From the NCBI GenBank assembly GCA_024231375.1, contig JAAEQP010001151.1, positions 1-45,185 of the forward strand: 45,185 nt of DNA, read 5' to 3'. Made by a program: the position numbers and the translations under genes. The stretch is from a bacterium. Lineage in GTDB: Bacteria; Hydrogenedentota; Hydrogenedentia; Hydrogenedentiales; SLHB01. The notes below the pieces were generated by a model, which did no database searches, was not told the origin of the DNA, and worked only from the letters and a program-made list of their open reading frames with translations. Of this stretch, positions 36,289-44,900 are shown piece by piece; the stretch's first letter is position 1; each line of letters opens with the position of its first letter.

Positions 36289-38819
36289 TGAAGAACATGC
36301 TCACCATTTTCCGACGCGACCTGGCGTCTTACTTCAAGTCGCCGGTCGGTTACATTTTCATGATTGTGTTCCTGCTCATCAGCGTGGGACTCTACATCAC
36401 ATCGTTCTTCACCTTTCCCATGGCCGACATGCGCGGCTATTTCGCCAACCTGCCCATCCTCATGTGCGTGTTCATCCCCGCGGTGACCATGCGCGTGTGG
36501 GCTGAGGAACGCAAAGAGAACACGTGGGAAATGCTGTTGACCTTCCCCATGCGCGGCCGCGAACTGGTGCTGGGCAAGTTCTTCGCCACGGTCGTGTTCT
36601 TCGCATTGACCCTGCTCGCGACGATTTCAGTACCCATCATGCTCGCATGGCTCGGAAACCCCGACAACGGCACCATCCTGAGTGGGTACCTCGGGACGCT
36701 GCTGCTGGGCGCGTTCTTCCTGTCCATCGGCATCTTCTTCTCGGGCCTGTGCAAGGACCAAATCGTGGCCTTCGTGGTCACGCTGCTGGCCTGCTTCGCC
36801 GTATTCCTGCTGGGCACGAATTTCATCGCGGCGTTCATCGACGACGCCGTCCCCGGTTTGGGGTCGTTGCTGTCGCAGCTCGTGGGGATGATGGACCACT
36901 ACGGCTCCTTCACCCGCGGCGTCATTGAAGTGGGCGACGTGCTCTACTTCGTGGCGTGGACATCCCTGTTCCTGGTGCTCAACAGCCTCTACATCGAAGG
37001 CCGCCAGCGCCCGGGCGTCCGCGTCACGTTCAGCATGGCCGTGGTCATGTGCCTGGCGATCGGCCTCGCCTTCAACTGGCTCCTCACCGGCACCAGCATC
37101 AAGCGTTGGGACATGACGGAAGACAAGATCTACACCGTGTCCGACGCATCCGGGCGGATTCTCGCCAAACTGAAGTCGCCGGTGCAGATTAAGCTGTACA
37201 TCACCCCCAAGGGCGAGATGCCCACCGGCCTGAAGCAATTCGAGCAGGACGTGTCGGCGAAGGTTCAGGAACTGGGCCTCGCCTCGAACGGCAAAATCCA
37301 GTTCTCGGTCATTCCCATGAACGCGTCCAACGCACTCAGCGAAGACTACAACGCCTTCGGTGAAGAGGAAGAGAAGGAAGGCGAAGAGAAGGACGAGGTC
37401 AAGACCCTGGAACAGCGGATGCTCGAGAAGGGCGTCCGCCCGTTCACGGTCCAGGATCGCCAGCAGGACCAGGTGACCACGCAGCTCATCTACGCCGCCT
37501 TGGGTGTGGCATACCGGGACAAGGAAGAGGAGTTCATTCCTCAACTGATGCCCCAGCTTCTGCCTGAGCTTGAGTATCGCCTGGTGAACACCATCTACAA
37601 ACTCGCCCTGGAAGAGAAGGCGAAGGTGGCCCTCTTCGCACCCCAGGACGCTGTCAACATCTCGCCCCAGATGCGCCAGATCTACGCGCAGATGGGTCAG
37701 CCCATCCCGCAGAGCGAAGATCCCTACGAGATGGTCGAGATGCTTCTCCGTCAGGAGAAATACGAAGTCGAGCGGGTCACGGTCGCCCAGGACAGCCCGT
37801 TGCCGGAAGAATACAGCTCGCTGGTTATCCTTAACCCCCGCGAGCTGAGCGACCGCCAGAAGTGGGAAATCAATCGCGCGCTGGTGTCGGGCAAGTCGGT
37901 CATCCTGGCCGTTCAGAACGCCGAATGGGGCTACCAGTTCCCGCAGAACGGGCTGGTGGTCAGCAAGCGCGACGAGAATCCGCAGGCCAACGATCTGCTC
38001 GAGCAGTACGGCTTGGGCGTCGACGACAGCATCCTGTTTGACGTGAACCACGTGCCCCTGTCGGTACGGACCGGCAACAACCCGCTTGAGATGCTGACGG
38101 GCGGCAGTCCCATCGACCTGCCGTTCCACATTCTGCTGAAGGCCAGCTCCATGGCGCAGTCCATGCCCATGACGCAGCGGCTCTCGGAGATCTTCTATCT
38201 TTGGGGTTCGGCCCTGACGATCGACGAGGAAACGCTGGCAAAGTATGGACTGAACGCTGAGGTGGTGATGCACACCACGGAACGCGCGTGGAAGGCGCCG
38301 ACGGCCGATCGTCTCAGCCAGGACATGATCACCCCGCCCGAGGGCGAGGGTCAGAAATACCCCATCATGGCCGTCATTTCGGGTCAGTTCCCGGATGCCT
38401 ACAAAGACGCACCGCGGCCCGCATGGCCGCCCGCGCAACCGGCCGGACCGGGCATGCCGCCGCCCCCGCCGCCTGAGGAAGAGGGCGAAGCCGAACCCGT
38501 CACGCCTGCCCCGGGCAAGCTGATCCTGATTGGTGGCGCCCAGATGTTCCGTAAGGACTTCCTGCCTCAGGGCAGCAATGCCGACCTGTTCATGAACTGC
38601 ATCGACTCGGTCACGCTCGGCGAAGACCTGGTCGACGTGCGCGGACGGAAGCCCATCAACCGCGCCATTGACCGTCCCACGGACGGACAACGGGCGTGGT
38701 GGAAGTTCGTCAACTATGTGCTGATGAGTGGAATCATCGCGGCCGCGGGCATCGTGATCGCGGTGGCGCGGAAACGAGGCCGCAACGCGTACGCCGTGAA
38801 GTACGCGGCGGGTGAGTAG
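36288..38819 (+). CDS. GldF-GldG fusion: ABC-2 permease joined to Gldg/ABC auxiliary domain
   Basis: An 843-residue protein. Residues 1-240 form a six-helix ABC-2 permease beginning LTIFRRDLASYFKSPVGYIFM (GldF-like), with the RVWAEERKENTWEMLLTFPM cytoplasmic segment. A further helix (SMAVVMCLAIGLAFNWLL) leads into a GldG-like periplasmic domain (SIKRWDMTEDKIYTVSDAS) and an auxiliary domain. An acidic insert (GEEEEKEGEEKDE) lies near residue 365, and a proline-rich segment (GMPPPPPPEEEGEAEP) near 725. A C-terminal anchor (NYVLMSGIIAAAGIVIAVA) ends the chain. GGAGGG lies 9 bp before ATG 36288. GldF and GldG are separate in classical systems; fusion fixes a 1:1 ratio. The transported substrate is unknown. 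Confidence 0.9.
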   Translation: MKNMLTIFRRDLASYFKSPVGYIFMIVFLLISVGLYITSFFTFPMADMRGYFANLPILMCVFIPAVTMRVWAEERKENTWEMLLTFPMRGRELVLGKFFATVVFFALTLLATISVPIMLAWLGNPDNGTILSGYLGTLLLGAFFLSIGIFFSGLCKDQIVAFVVTLLACFAVFLLGTNFIAAFIDDAVPGLGSLLSQLVGMMDHYGSFTRGVIEVGDVLYFVAWTSLFLVLNSLYIEGRQRPGVRVTFSMAVVMCLAIGLAFNWLLTGTSIKRWDMTEDKIYTVSDASGRILAKLKSPVQIKLYITPKGEMPTGLKQFEQDVSAKVQELGLASNGKIQFSVIPMNASNALSEDYNAFGEEEEKEGEEKDEVKTLEQRMLEKGVRPFTVQDRQQDQVTTQLIYAALGVAYRDKEEEFIPQLMPQLLPELEYRLVNTIYKLALEEKAKVALFAPQDAVNISPQMRQIYAQMGQPIPQSEDPYEMVEMLLRQEKYEVERVTVAQDSPLPEEYSSLVILNPRELSDRQKWEINRALVSGKSVILAVQNAEWGYQFPQNGLVVSKRDENPQANDLLEQYGLGVDDSILFDVNHVPLSVRTGNNPLEMLTGGSPIDLPFHILLKASSMAQSMPMTQRLSEIFYLWGSALTIDEETLAKYGLNAEVVMHTTERAWKAPTADRLSQDMITPPEGEGQKYPIMAVISGQFPDAYKDAPRPAWPPAQPAGPGMPPPPPPEEEGEAEPVTPAPGKLILIGGAQMFRKDFLPQGSNADLFMNCIDSVTLGEDLVDVRGRKPINRAIDRPTDGQRAWWKFVNYVLMSGIIAAAGIVIAVARKRGRNAYAVKYAAGE

Positions 38820-38865
38820 CCGGACGCCTAAGCCCGGTGTCTAAACGGATTGGAGGCTGCGAGCC

Positions 38866-40851
38866 ATGAAGATGAAGAATCTGTTGCCGTTGGTGGTCAT
38901 TCTGGCCATTCTTGCGGTACTGGTAGTGATCAAAGTTGCGAAACAGGAACAACCGACCATCGTGGATGTGGTCGAACTGACCGCGCTGGTGCCCGACGGC
39001 ACCGCCGCCGCCGACGTGACCCAGTTCACGCTGTTCGCGGGCGGTTCGCCCGACGACACGGTCACGATCGCACGGGATGCCGACGATCCCGACGTGTGGC
39101 GCGTGACCAGCGAGTTCAACGCGCCGGCCCAGACCGAGAAGATCGAGGAGTTCGTCAAGAAGCTCGTCGATCTGAAGGGCGAGTTCCGCGACGAAGTCGC
39201 CGGCGACGAAGGCTTGGCCGACTACAGCCTCACGGATGACCAGGCCTTTCATGTGCAGGGATTCGTGAAGGGCGCCGCGGAGCCGACCTTCGAGGTGCTT
39301 GTCGGCAAGGCCCCGGCCGAGAGTCAGGTGCTGGCGCGTGCGGCCGGGTCCAACGAGGTCGTGGTCGTCAACGCCAACCTGCGCCGCGAGGCCGGTATCT
39401 GGCAGGACGACTCCGGCGAGGCGCCCAAGGCCGATAGTTGGCTCGACAAGAAGGTCGTCGAGATCGACAAGGACAAGGTCACCAAGTACGAAGCCGTGAC
39501 GCCCGACAAGCACATCGTGTTCGAGAAACGCGAGAAGCCGGCGCCCGAGAAAGAGACGCCGGAACCCGCCGAGGGCGAGGATGCGGCGCCTGCCGAGGAG
39601 CCCACGGTCGAATACGAATGGGTCATCGCGCAGGGCGGTCCCGGCATCCCGCACAAACAGTCGGCGCTGGACACCATCCTGGGCGCGCTGAATCCGCTGA
39701 ACGCCACGTCTGTGGTCGATCCGGCCACGAAGGCTGAGTGGGGACTCGAACCCGCCGCGTTCACCATCACCGTCGCGGTGGATGGCCAGGACGACCCCGT
39801 TGTGCTCAAGGCGGGCCGTCCCGACCCGAGTGGCGACGGCTACGTTCGGGTGGCAGGGGCCAAGGAAGACGTGGTCTACAAGCTGTCGAAATGGCAGTTT
39901 GAGCGCATCATCCCGCGGGGCAAAGAACTGTTCGCCCTGCCGGCCGTCCCGGCCGCGAAGGACGCCATCACGCGCGTCGAGATCACTCAGCCTGAGGGCC
40001 GGGTGGTGTTGGCCAAGGTGGACGATGCATGGACCGTCGAGGAACCCAAGGTGGACCTCGAAATCCAGAACAACGCCGTCGATACCGTGGCCCAGACCTT
40101 GGGCGCGTGGATGCCGGCGGACTACGCCGACCAGAAGGCCGACACCGGTCTGGACGCCCCGGCGCGCCAGGCCGTGTTCACCGCCGACGGCCAGACCTAC
40201 ACGGTAGCCATCGGCGCGGACTCGGGCGACATCGACGGGGCCTACGCCACGGTTCAGGGCCTGAACGCGGTTGGCGTGATGGCCCAAGGCGATGTGGACC
40301 GCGTGTTCGTGGACCCGAAAGACCTGTATCAACGGGGCCTGTTCGATTTCACGGAATCCGATATCACCTCGGTGACGATTGCCAAGGGCGGCGCGACGGC
40401 CGCATTGGCGAAGACGGGCGACGTGTGGACCCTGACGCTTCTGGACGGCGAGTGCGAGGCCGATGCGGACACGGTGGACGATGTGCTCCGCGCCATCGCC
40501 GATTTGCAGGCCGCCGACATTCGCTTTGGCCAGGCAGCGCTTGAAGGCGAACCCTTCGCGACGGTCACGTTTACCGCCAAGGGCGGAGAGCCTCAGACGC
40601 TGACCATCGGGCCAAAGGATGGCGACGTGCATCCGTTGGCGGTATCCGGAATGGCGGTGGTCTTCACGGCCGACGCCCTGGACGTCGAGGAACTGACGCC
40701 GGATGGCGAGTCCCTCAAGAAGCCAGAGCCTGCTCCTGCCGAGGCGCCAGCCGCCGAAGCGCCGGTCGCCGAAGCGCCGGTCGCCGAAGCGCCGGTCGCC
40801 GAAGCAGCCCCCGTGGCCGCGACTCCCGAAGCCAAGCCGGAGGGAAGCTGA
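38866..40851 (+). CDS. DUF4340 membrane-anchored extracytoplasmic protein
   Basis: A 661-residue protein with an uncleaved-looking N-terminal helix (LLPLVVILAILAVLVVIKVA). Repeated beta units such as ITRVEITQPEGRVVLAKVDDAWTV and ITSVTIAKGGATAALAKTGDVWTL are the DUF4340 pattern. DUF4340 genes regularly follow gldA-gldFG-like genes, so it is probably the accessory subunit of this exporter. The C-terminus is an Ala/Pro/Glu tail with AEAPV repeats encoded by a 15-bp tandem repeat. GGAGG (38852-38856) supports ATG 38866. It lies 46 bp after the permease and before a strong terminator. Confidence 0.88.
   Translation: MKMKNLLPLVVILAILAVLVVIKVAKQEQPTIVDVVELTALVPDGTAAADVTQFTLFAGGSPDDTVTIARDADDPDVWRVTSEFNAPAQTEKIEEFVKKLVDLKGEFRDEVAGDEGLADYSLTDDQAFHVQGFVKGAAEPTFEVLVGKAPAESQVLARAAGSNEVVVVNANLRREAGIWQDDSGEAPKADSWLDKKVVEIDKDKVTKYEAVTPDKHIVFEKREKPAPEKETPEPAEGEDAAPAEEPTVEYEWVIAQGGPGIPHKQSALDTILGALNPLNATSVVDPATKAEWGLEPAAFTITVAVDGQDDPVVLKAGRPDPSGDGYVRVAGAKEDVVYKLSKWQFERIIPRGKELFALPAVPAAKDAITRVEITQPEGRVVLAKVDDAWTVEEPKVDLEIQNNAVDTVAQTLGAWMPADYADQKADTGLDAPARQAVFTADGQTYTVAIGADSGDIDGAYATVQGLNAVGVMAQGDVDRVFVDPKDLYQRGLFDFTESDITSVTIAKGGATAALAKTGDVWTLTLLDGECEADADTVDDVLRAIADLQAADIRFGQAALEGEPFATVTFTAKGGEPQTLTIGPKDGDVHPLAVSGMAVVFTADALDVEELTPDGESLKKPEPAPAEAPAAEAPVAEAPVAEAPVAEAAPVAATPEAKPEGS
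40753..40805 (+). repeat. 15-bp in-frame tandem repeat, 3.5 copies
   Basis: GCCGAAGCGCCGGTC occurs three times exactly (40753, 40768, 40783), followed by a partial copy GCCGAAGC. It encodes A-E-A-P-V units in the DUF4340 tail. Exact identity suggests recent slippage; copy changes would stay in frame. Confidence 0.95.
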
Positions 40852-40892
40852 CGCGCCAACGGGCCATGAGACCGGACCAAACTGACTAGAAA

Positions 40893-40935
40893 CGGGCGCC
40901 ACCGTCCCACCGAGGGAGGTGGCGCCCGGTGTTTT
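40893..40935 (+). terminator. Strong intrinsic terminator after the ABC operon
   Basis: GGGCGCCACC (40894-40903) pairs with GGTGGCGCCC (40918-40927), extended inward by TCCC/GGGA. A TTTT run follows at 40932-40935, slightly spaced from the stem by GGTG. Confidence 0.85.
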
Positions 40936-41001
40936 CGGTCGGGTATAACAGAGCGGTACCAACGCCCCGCGCGGTGCCGCGGGTGAACGCACGAGGTGTC
41001 T

Positions 41002-42108
41002 ATGCGAACGTTGACCGGAATCCTCTGTTCCTTCGCCATCCTGCTCCCCGTGAGCGTCCCCTCTGCCGCGCAGTCGGACATCGACGCGTCCCGAAGAAAC
41101 GCCATCGTCCGCGCCATCGAGCAGGCCGCCCCGGCGGTGGTCTCGGTCAATGTCGTGGAAATCCGCGCCAGGCGCGAGTACGCCGATTTCTGGGACCTCT
41201 TCGAAATGCGGCGGCCCCAGGTGCGTCTGGAGATGCAGCGGCTGGATTCGGTAGGCAGCGGGTTCGTGTTCGACAAGAAAGGCCATATTCTGACGAATTC
41301 CCACGTGCTCGAAGGGGCGGACAAGGTGGCTTCGGTCACACTGGCCGACGGTCGCCAGATCGAGGTGGAGTTCGTGGGAGCGGACGAACGCACCGACCTG
41401 GCCGTTCTCCGCGCCAAGATCGCCGACCTCCCCCCCCTTGTCGTCGGCGATTCGAGCGATCTCATGATCGGTGAATGGGTTATCGCCATTGGCAACCCCT
41501 TCGGCACGCTCATCGGCGACGCCCAGCCCACAGCCAGCGTCGGGGTGGTATCGGCCAACCACCGGCGACTCAGCCGCGACATCGGCGGCGGCGAACGTCT
41601 CTACCAGGACATGATTCAGACCGACGCCGCCATCAATCCCGGCAACAGCGGCGGACCGCTGGTGAACGCCCGCGGCGAGGTCGTGGGCATCAACACCATG
41701 ATCTTCAGCCGGAGCGGCGGCAGTGTGGGCCTCGGATTCGCGATTCCTATCGCCCGCGCCCGGCGCGTGGCGGGTGAACTCATCAAGTACGGCCGCCGCC
41801 GCGACCCCTGGGCCGGGTTTAAGGTCGAAGACGTGCACACACTCCGGCGCAACCTCAAACAGCAACTCGGCGTCCAGGGCGACTCGGGATGCCTGGTCGT
41901 CAATATCCTGCGTACGTCGCCCGCCTACAAGGCCGGGCTTCGCCCCGGCGACGTGGTCGCATCCATCAACAACACCCCCGTTCGCATGTCTTCGGACATC
42001 GATTTCGTCATGTGGGACCTCTTTGTGGGCGATTCAATCGAGCTGGGGATTGATCGGAATGGGCGTTCCGAGGTCATACGGTTCTACGTCGAAGAATTGG
42101 CCCAGTGA
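41002..42108 (+). CDS. HtrA/Deg-type periplasmic serine protease with one PDZ domain
   Basis: A 368-residue protein with signal peptide MRTLTGILCSFAILLPVSVPSAAQ. The trypsin-like triad is H101 (TNSHVLEG), D132 (ERTDLAVLR) and S216 (NPGNSGGPLV). One C-terminal PDZ domain contains GCLVVNILRTSPAYKAGLRPGDVVASIN, so the layout is DegS-like in domain number but secreted. It would act in envelope protein quality control. ATG 41002 is chosen with GAGG 5 bp upstream; an in-frame GTG at 40996 would add two residues. A run of eight C (41430-41437) lies in the protease domain codons. It is followed after 62 bp by the TlpA-fusion gene. Confidence 0.93.
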   Translation: MRTLTGILCSFAILLPVSVPSAAQSDIDASRRNAIVRAIEQAAPAVVSVNVVEIRARREYADFWDLFEMRRPQVRLEMQRLDSVGSGFVFDKKGHILTNSHVLEGADKVASVTLADGRQIEVEFVGADERTDLAVLRAKIADLPPLVVGDSSDLMIGEWVIAIGNPFGTLIGDAQPTASVGVVSANHRRLSRDIGGGERLYQDMIQTDAAINPGNSGGPLVNARGEVVGINTMIFSRSGGSVGLGFAIPIARARRVAGELIKYGRRRDPWAGFKVEDVHTLRRNLKQQLGVQGDSGCLVVNILRTSPAYKAGLRPGDVVASINNTPVRMSSDIDFVMWDLFVGDSIELGIDRNGRSEVIRFYVEELAQ

Positions 42109-42170
42109 CGCTTGGGGGCTCCGTGCGTGTTCGCGGCCCTCAGGGATAGGTTTTTTGGGGAGTATGCACC

Positions 42171-44897
42171 ATGAAGACGCGTTGTGTGCGGATGCCGGTT
42201 GTGACCTTGTCCCTGATCCTTGTGGGCGCGGCCGGACTGGCCCATCCCGAGGAACTCTTGCTCACCGTTGTGGACGACGCCTCGGGAGACGCCGTCTACC
42301 GCGCCACGGTGGGCGTCAACGTGGACGGCCGGTTCCTGCGGGCCGTCACCGACACCGACGGCGTGTGCGTCGTGCCCTATCCCGAAGGGGGAGTGAAACG
42401 ACAGCTCGCGCTGACGGTGTCGGCGGACAGCTACGTGCCTACGCTGGCGGAATGGCGGCCCGGCGCCTCGGACGCGCCCACTGAGTACACGCTCCGGCTC
42501 GAAGCGGGCAGCCCCATCGGCGGCCGAGTCGTGGACGATACCGATGCGCCCATGGAAGGCGTGTCGGTATCCATTTACGTCCAGCCCAAGAAGGACGGCG
42601 CCCGGCAAGACGGGCCGTTCAAACTGAAGACCGCCATCACCGACCATGTCGAGAAGACCGGTCCGGACGGCACGTGGCAATGCGACATTTGCCCCGAGAA
42701 CGTGGCGAAGATCCGGCTCAAGTTGCAGATGCCCGGGCACACCTACTACCGCACCATCTCCTTCACCAGTGGGGGCGAACACACCCTCGCCCAACTCCGC
42801 GACCAGTCCGCCCAGATCCAGTTGGAACGGCGGTTTGTCGTGGAGGTGAAGGTCCTGGACGCCGATGGCGCGCCGCTCAAGGGCGCCCAGGTGTCCATCT
42901 GGCCGGTGGATTCGAAGTCCAATCGGGGCAGCTACGGCATCACCCGCGGCGAAGGCGTGGCCAGCGTCCGCAACTGCACCCAGGGTGAGGTTATGGTGTT
43001 CGTCAACGCGGAAGGGCATGCCCTGGACCTGCGCAAGTCCGCCCTCGACATCGAAATGGATCCCCTCGAACTGAAGGTTGAGAAGGGACGGCTGCTCCAG
43101 GGGCGCGTCGTGGGCCCGGATGGCGGTCCCGTGCCGGAGGCCGACGTGGAGGCCACGGCGTGGCGGGGTCACGAGATGCGTATCTGGAGTGCCGGCACCG
43201 ATGCCGAAGGACGGTTCTCGTGGACCAGCGCACCCGAAGACGCAGTCGTGTTCCGGGTAACCAAGGAAGGCTTCAAAGGCAAGGAAGGTGTGGCGCTCAC
43301 CGCCGCAGACGACGAGATCGTCGTGACGCTGGGCGGGTCGATGAAGATCACGGGCACCGTTGTGGATGCCGAAACCGGGGAGCCCGTGCAGGAATTCCAG
43401 GTGTTCCATGGGTTCGACTGGGGCGGATCGGGCATCCTCGAATGGATGACCAACCAACCGATGCCTGGTACCAACGGTAGCTATGAACTTGTGTTCGAGG
43501 AAGTCAACGCCAAGGCCTTCGGCGTCCTGATCGAAGCAGACGGCTATCTCTCGGAGGCGTCGCCTCCATTCAATGCCAGCGAGGGACCCCAGACATTCGA
43601 CGCTAAACTGAAGAAGGGTCGAGGGCCCGGAGGAATCGTTCGGACCGAGTCCGGCGATCCCGTGCCCGGTGCCGACGTGGCGCTGGCCACCGCGTCCCGC
43701 CCCGTGACGATCCGGGACGGGGCGATTCAGGGCCGGGGCTCCATGCCTATCGTACGCACCGCCGAAGACGGATCGTTCCGGTTCCCGCCCTCGCCCGACC
43801 CTGTGGCCGTGGCGGTCCTCCACGACACGGGATTCGGCGTCGCGTCCACCTTCGAACTGCCGACAACCCCGGTGGTTCCTCTCCAGGCGTGGAGCAAGGT
43901 CGAGGGGACGTTCCATCTGGCGGGCGAACCCGTGGCGAATGCTCGCATCATCCTGACCCTCGAAGCCTTCGGCGAGGCAGGCGCGCCCAACGTCGTGTTC
44001 ACCTGCCGGACCATCACCGATTCAAAGGGCGGATTCGCGCTGGACCAAGTGCCGCCCGGTTCCGCCATCATCGCGCAGGAGGTCTCGCTGCCTGACGGCG
44101 CAAGCGCCCTCAGCCACACGCGCACCGTGTCGCTGGAACCCGGGCGAACCGGTAAGGTCGCCCTGGGCGGCGACGGCCGTGGCGTGACAGGACGCATCGA
44201 CATACCGGCGGACACCACGCCCGCCTTCGACCGCAGCCACGGCACGCTCGTGTCGGATGACACCACCGTCGTCGTACTTCCCGCAGAGGACGGATCCTTC
44301 CGACTTGAGAACGTCCCGCCAGGCCGGTACGCGCTGGCCGTTGCAGTTATGGATGCCGACGGTGTAAGCCTCCTTGGCAACGTGAAAGCGGACGTAGACG
44401 TTCCGAAACCCGAGGGCGACGGCACGCCCGTGCCCCACGATTTGGGTGCGCTTCCCGTTGGCGTGAAGAGCGCGCTCAAGACCGGCGGCGATGCCCCGGA
44501 CTTCGCGGTGAAGACGTTGGATGGAACGCCGCTCAACTTGTCGGACTACCGGGGCAAGTACGTGCTCCTGGATTTCTGGGCAACCTGGTGTGGACCCTGC
44601 AAACGCGAGACGCCCTATCTCACGGCGGTCTACGGCGAATTCGGCAAAGACGAGCGGTTCGTGATGATCGGCCTCAGCCTGGATGAGGATGTGACGGCGC
44701 CCAAGGCCTACGCCGAGAAGAGTGGGATGGGCTGGGTCCAGGGATTCCTCGGCCCATGGCCTGACACCACCGTGCCCGACGATTTCTCGGTGAAGGGCAT
44801 TCCGGCCATCATGCTCATCGACCCCGAGGGCAAGGTGATTGCGCGCGACCTGCGCGGGTCGAAAATCGTCGACACCGTGCGCCAGGCGCTGAAATAG
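42171..44897 (+). CDS. Secreted multi-domain protein: carboxypeptidase-regulatory-like repeats plus TlpA-like thioredoxin
   Basis: A 908-residue protein with signal peptide (VTLSLILVGAAGLAHPEE). Six or more carboxypeptidase-regulatory-like / SpaA-type beta units are visible, for example GGRVVDDTDAPMEGVSVSIY, QGRVVGPDGGPVPEADVEAT and TGTVVDAETGEPVQEFQVF. The last 140 residues are a TlpA/ResA-type thioredoxin domain: GDAPDFAVKTLDGTPLNLSDYRGKYVLLDFWATW (residues about 772-806), C807-G-P-C810 and the cis-proline region KGIPAIMLIDPEG. It probably performs thiol reduction in the periplasm or on the surface, with the beta repeats as a spacer or adhesion arm. GGGGAG precedes ATG 42171. It lies downstream of the HtrA gene, a pairing consistent with envelope protein folding. 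Confidence 0.88.
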   Translation: MKTRCVRMPVVTLSLILVGAAGLAHPEELLLTVVDDASGDAVYRATVGVNVDGRFLRAVTDTDGVCVVPYPEGGVKRQLALTVSADSYVPTLAEWRPGASDAPTEYTLRLEAGSPIGGRVVDDTDAPMEGVSVSIYVQPKKDGARQDGPFKLKTAITDHVEKTGPDGTWQCDICPENVAKIRLKLQMPGHTYYRTISFTSGGEHTLAQLRDQSAQIQLERRFVVEVKVLDADGAPLKGAQVSIWPVDSKSNRGSYGITRGEGVASVRNCTQGEVMVFVNAEGHALDLRKSALDIEMDPLELKVEKGRLLQGRVVGPDGGPVPEADVEATAWRGHEMRIWSAGTDAEGRFSWTSAPEDAVVFRVTKEGFKGKEGVALTAADDEIVVTLGGSMKITGTVVDAETGEPVQEFQVFHGFDWGGSGILEWMTNQPMPGTNGSYELVFEEVNAKAFGVLIEADGYLSEASPPFNASEGPQTFDAKLKKGRGPGGIVRTESGDPVPGADVALATASRPVTIRDGAIQGRGSMPIVRTAEDGSFRFPPSPDPVAVAVLHDTGFGVASTFELPTTPVVPLQAWSKVEGTFHLAGEPVANARIILTLEAFGEAGAPNVVFTCRTITDSKGGFALDQVPPGSAIIAQEVSLPDGASALSHTRTVSLEPGRTGKVALGGDGRGVTGRIDIPADTTPAFDRSHGTLVSDDTTVVVLPAEDGSFRLENVPPGRYALAVAVMDADGVSLLGNVKADVDVPKPEGDGTPVPHDLGALPVGVKSALKTGGDAPDFAVKTLDGTPLNLSDYRGKYVLLDFWATWCGPCKRETPYLTAVYGEFGKDERFVMIGLSLDEDVTAPKAYAEKSGMGWVQGFLGPWPDTTVPDDFSVKGIPAIMLIDPEGKVIARDLRGSKIVDTVRQALK

Positions 44898-44900
44898 GTT

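Noticed and set aside
38734..41865. A 1043-codon open frame on the minus strand opposite the DUF4340 and HtrA genes
   Set aside because: It is antisense to well-supported genes, has low-complexity Arg/Gly/His-rich composition and no recognisable domain. Long antisense frames are common in GC-rich DNA.
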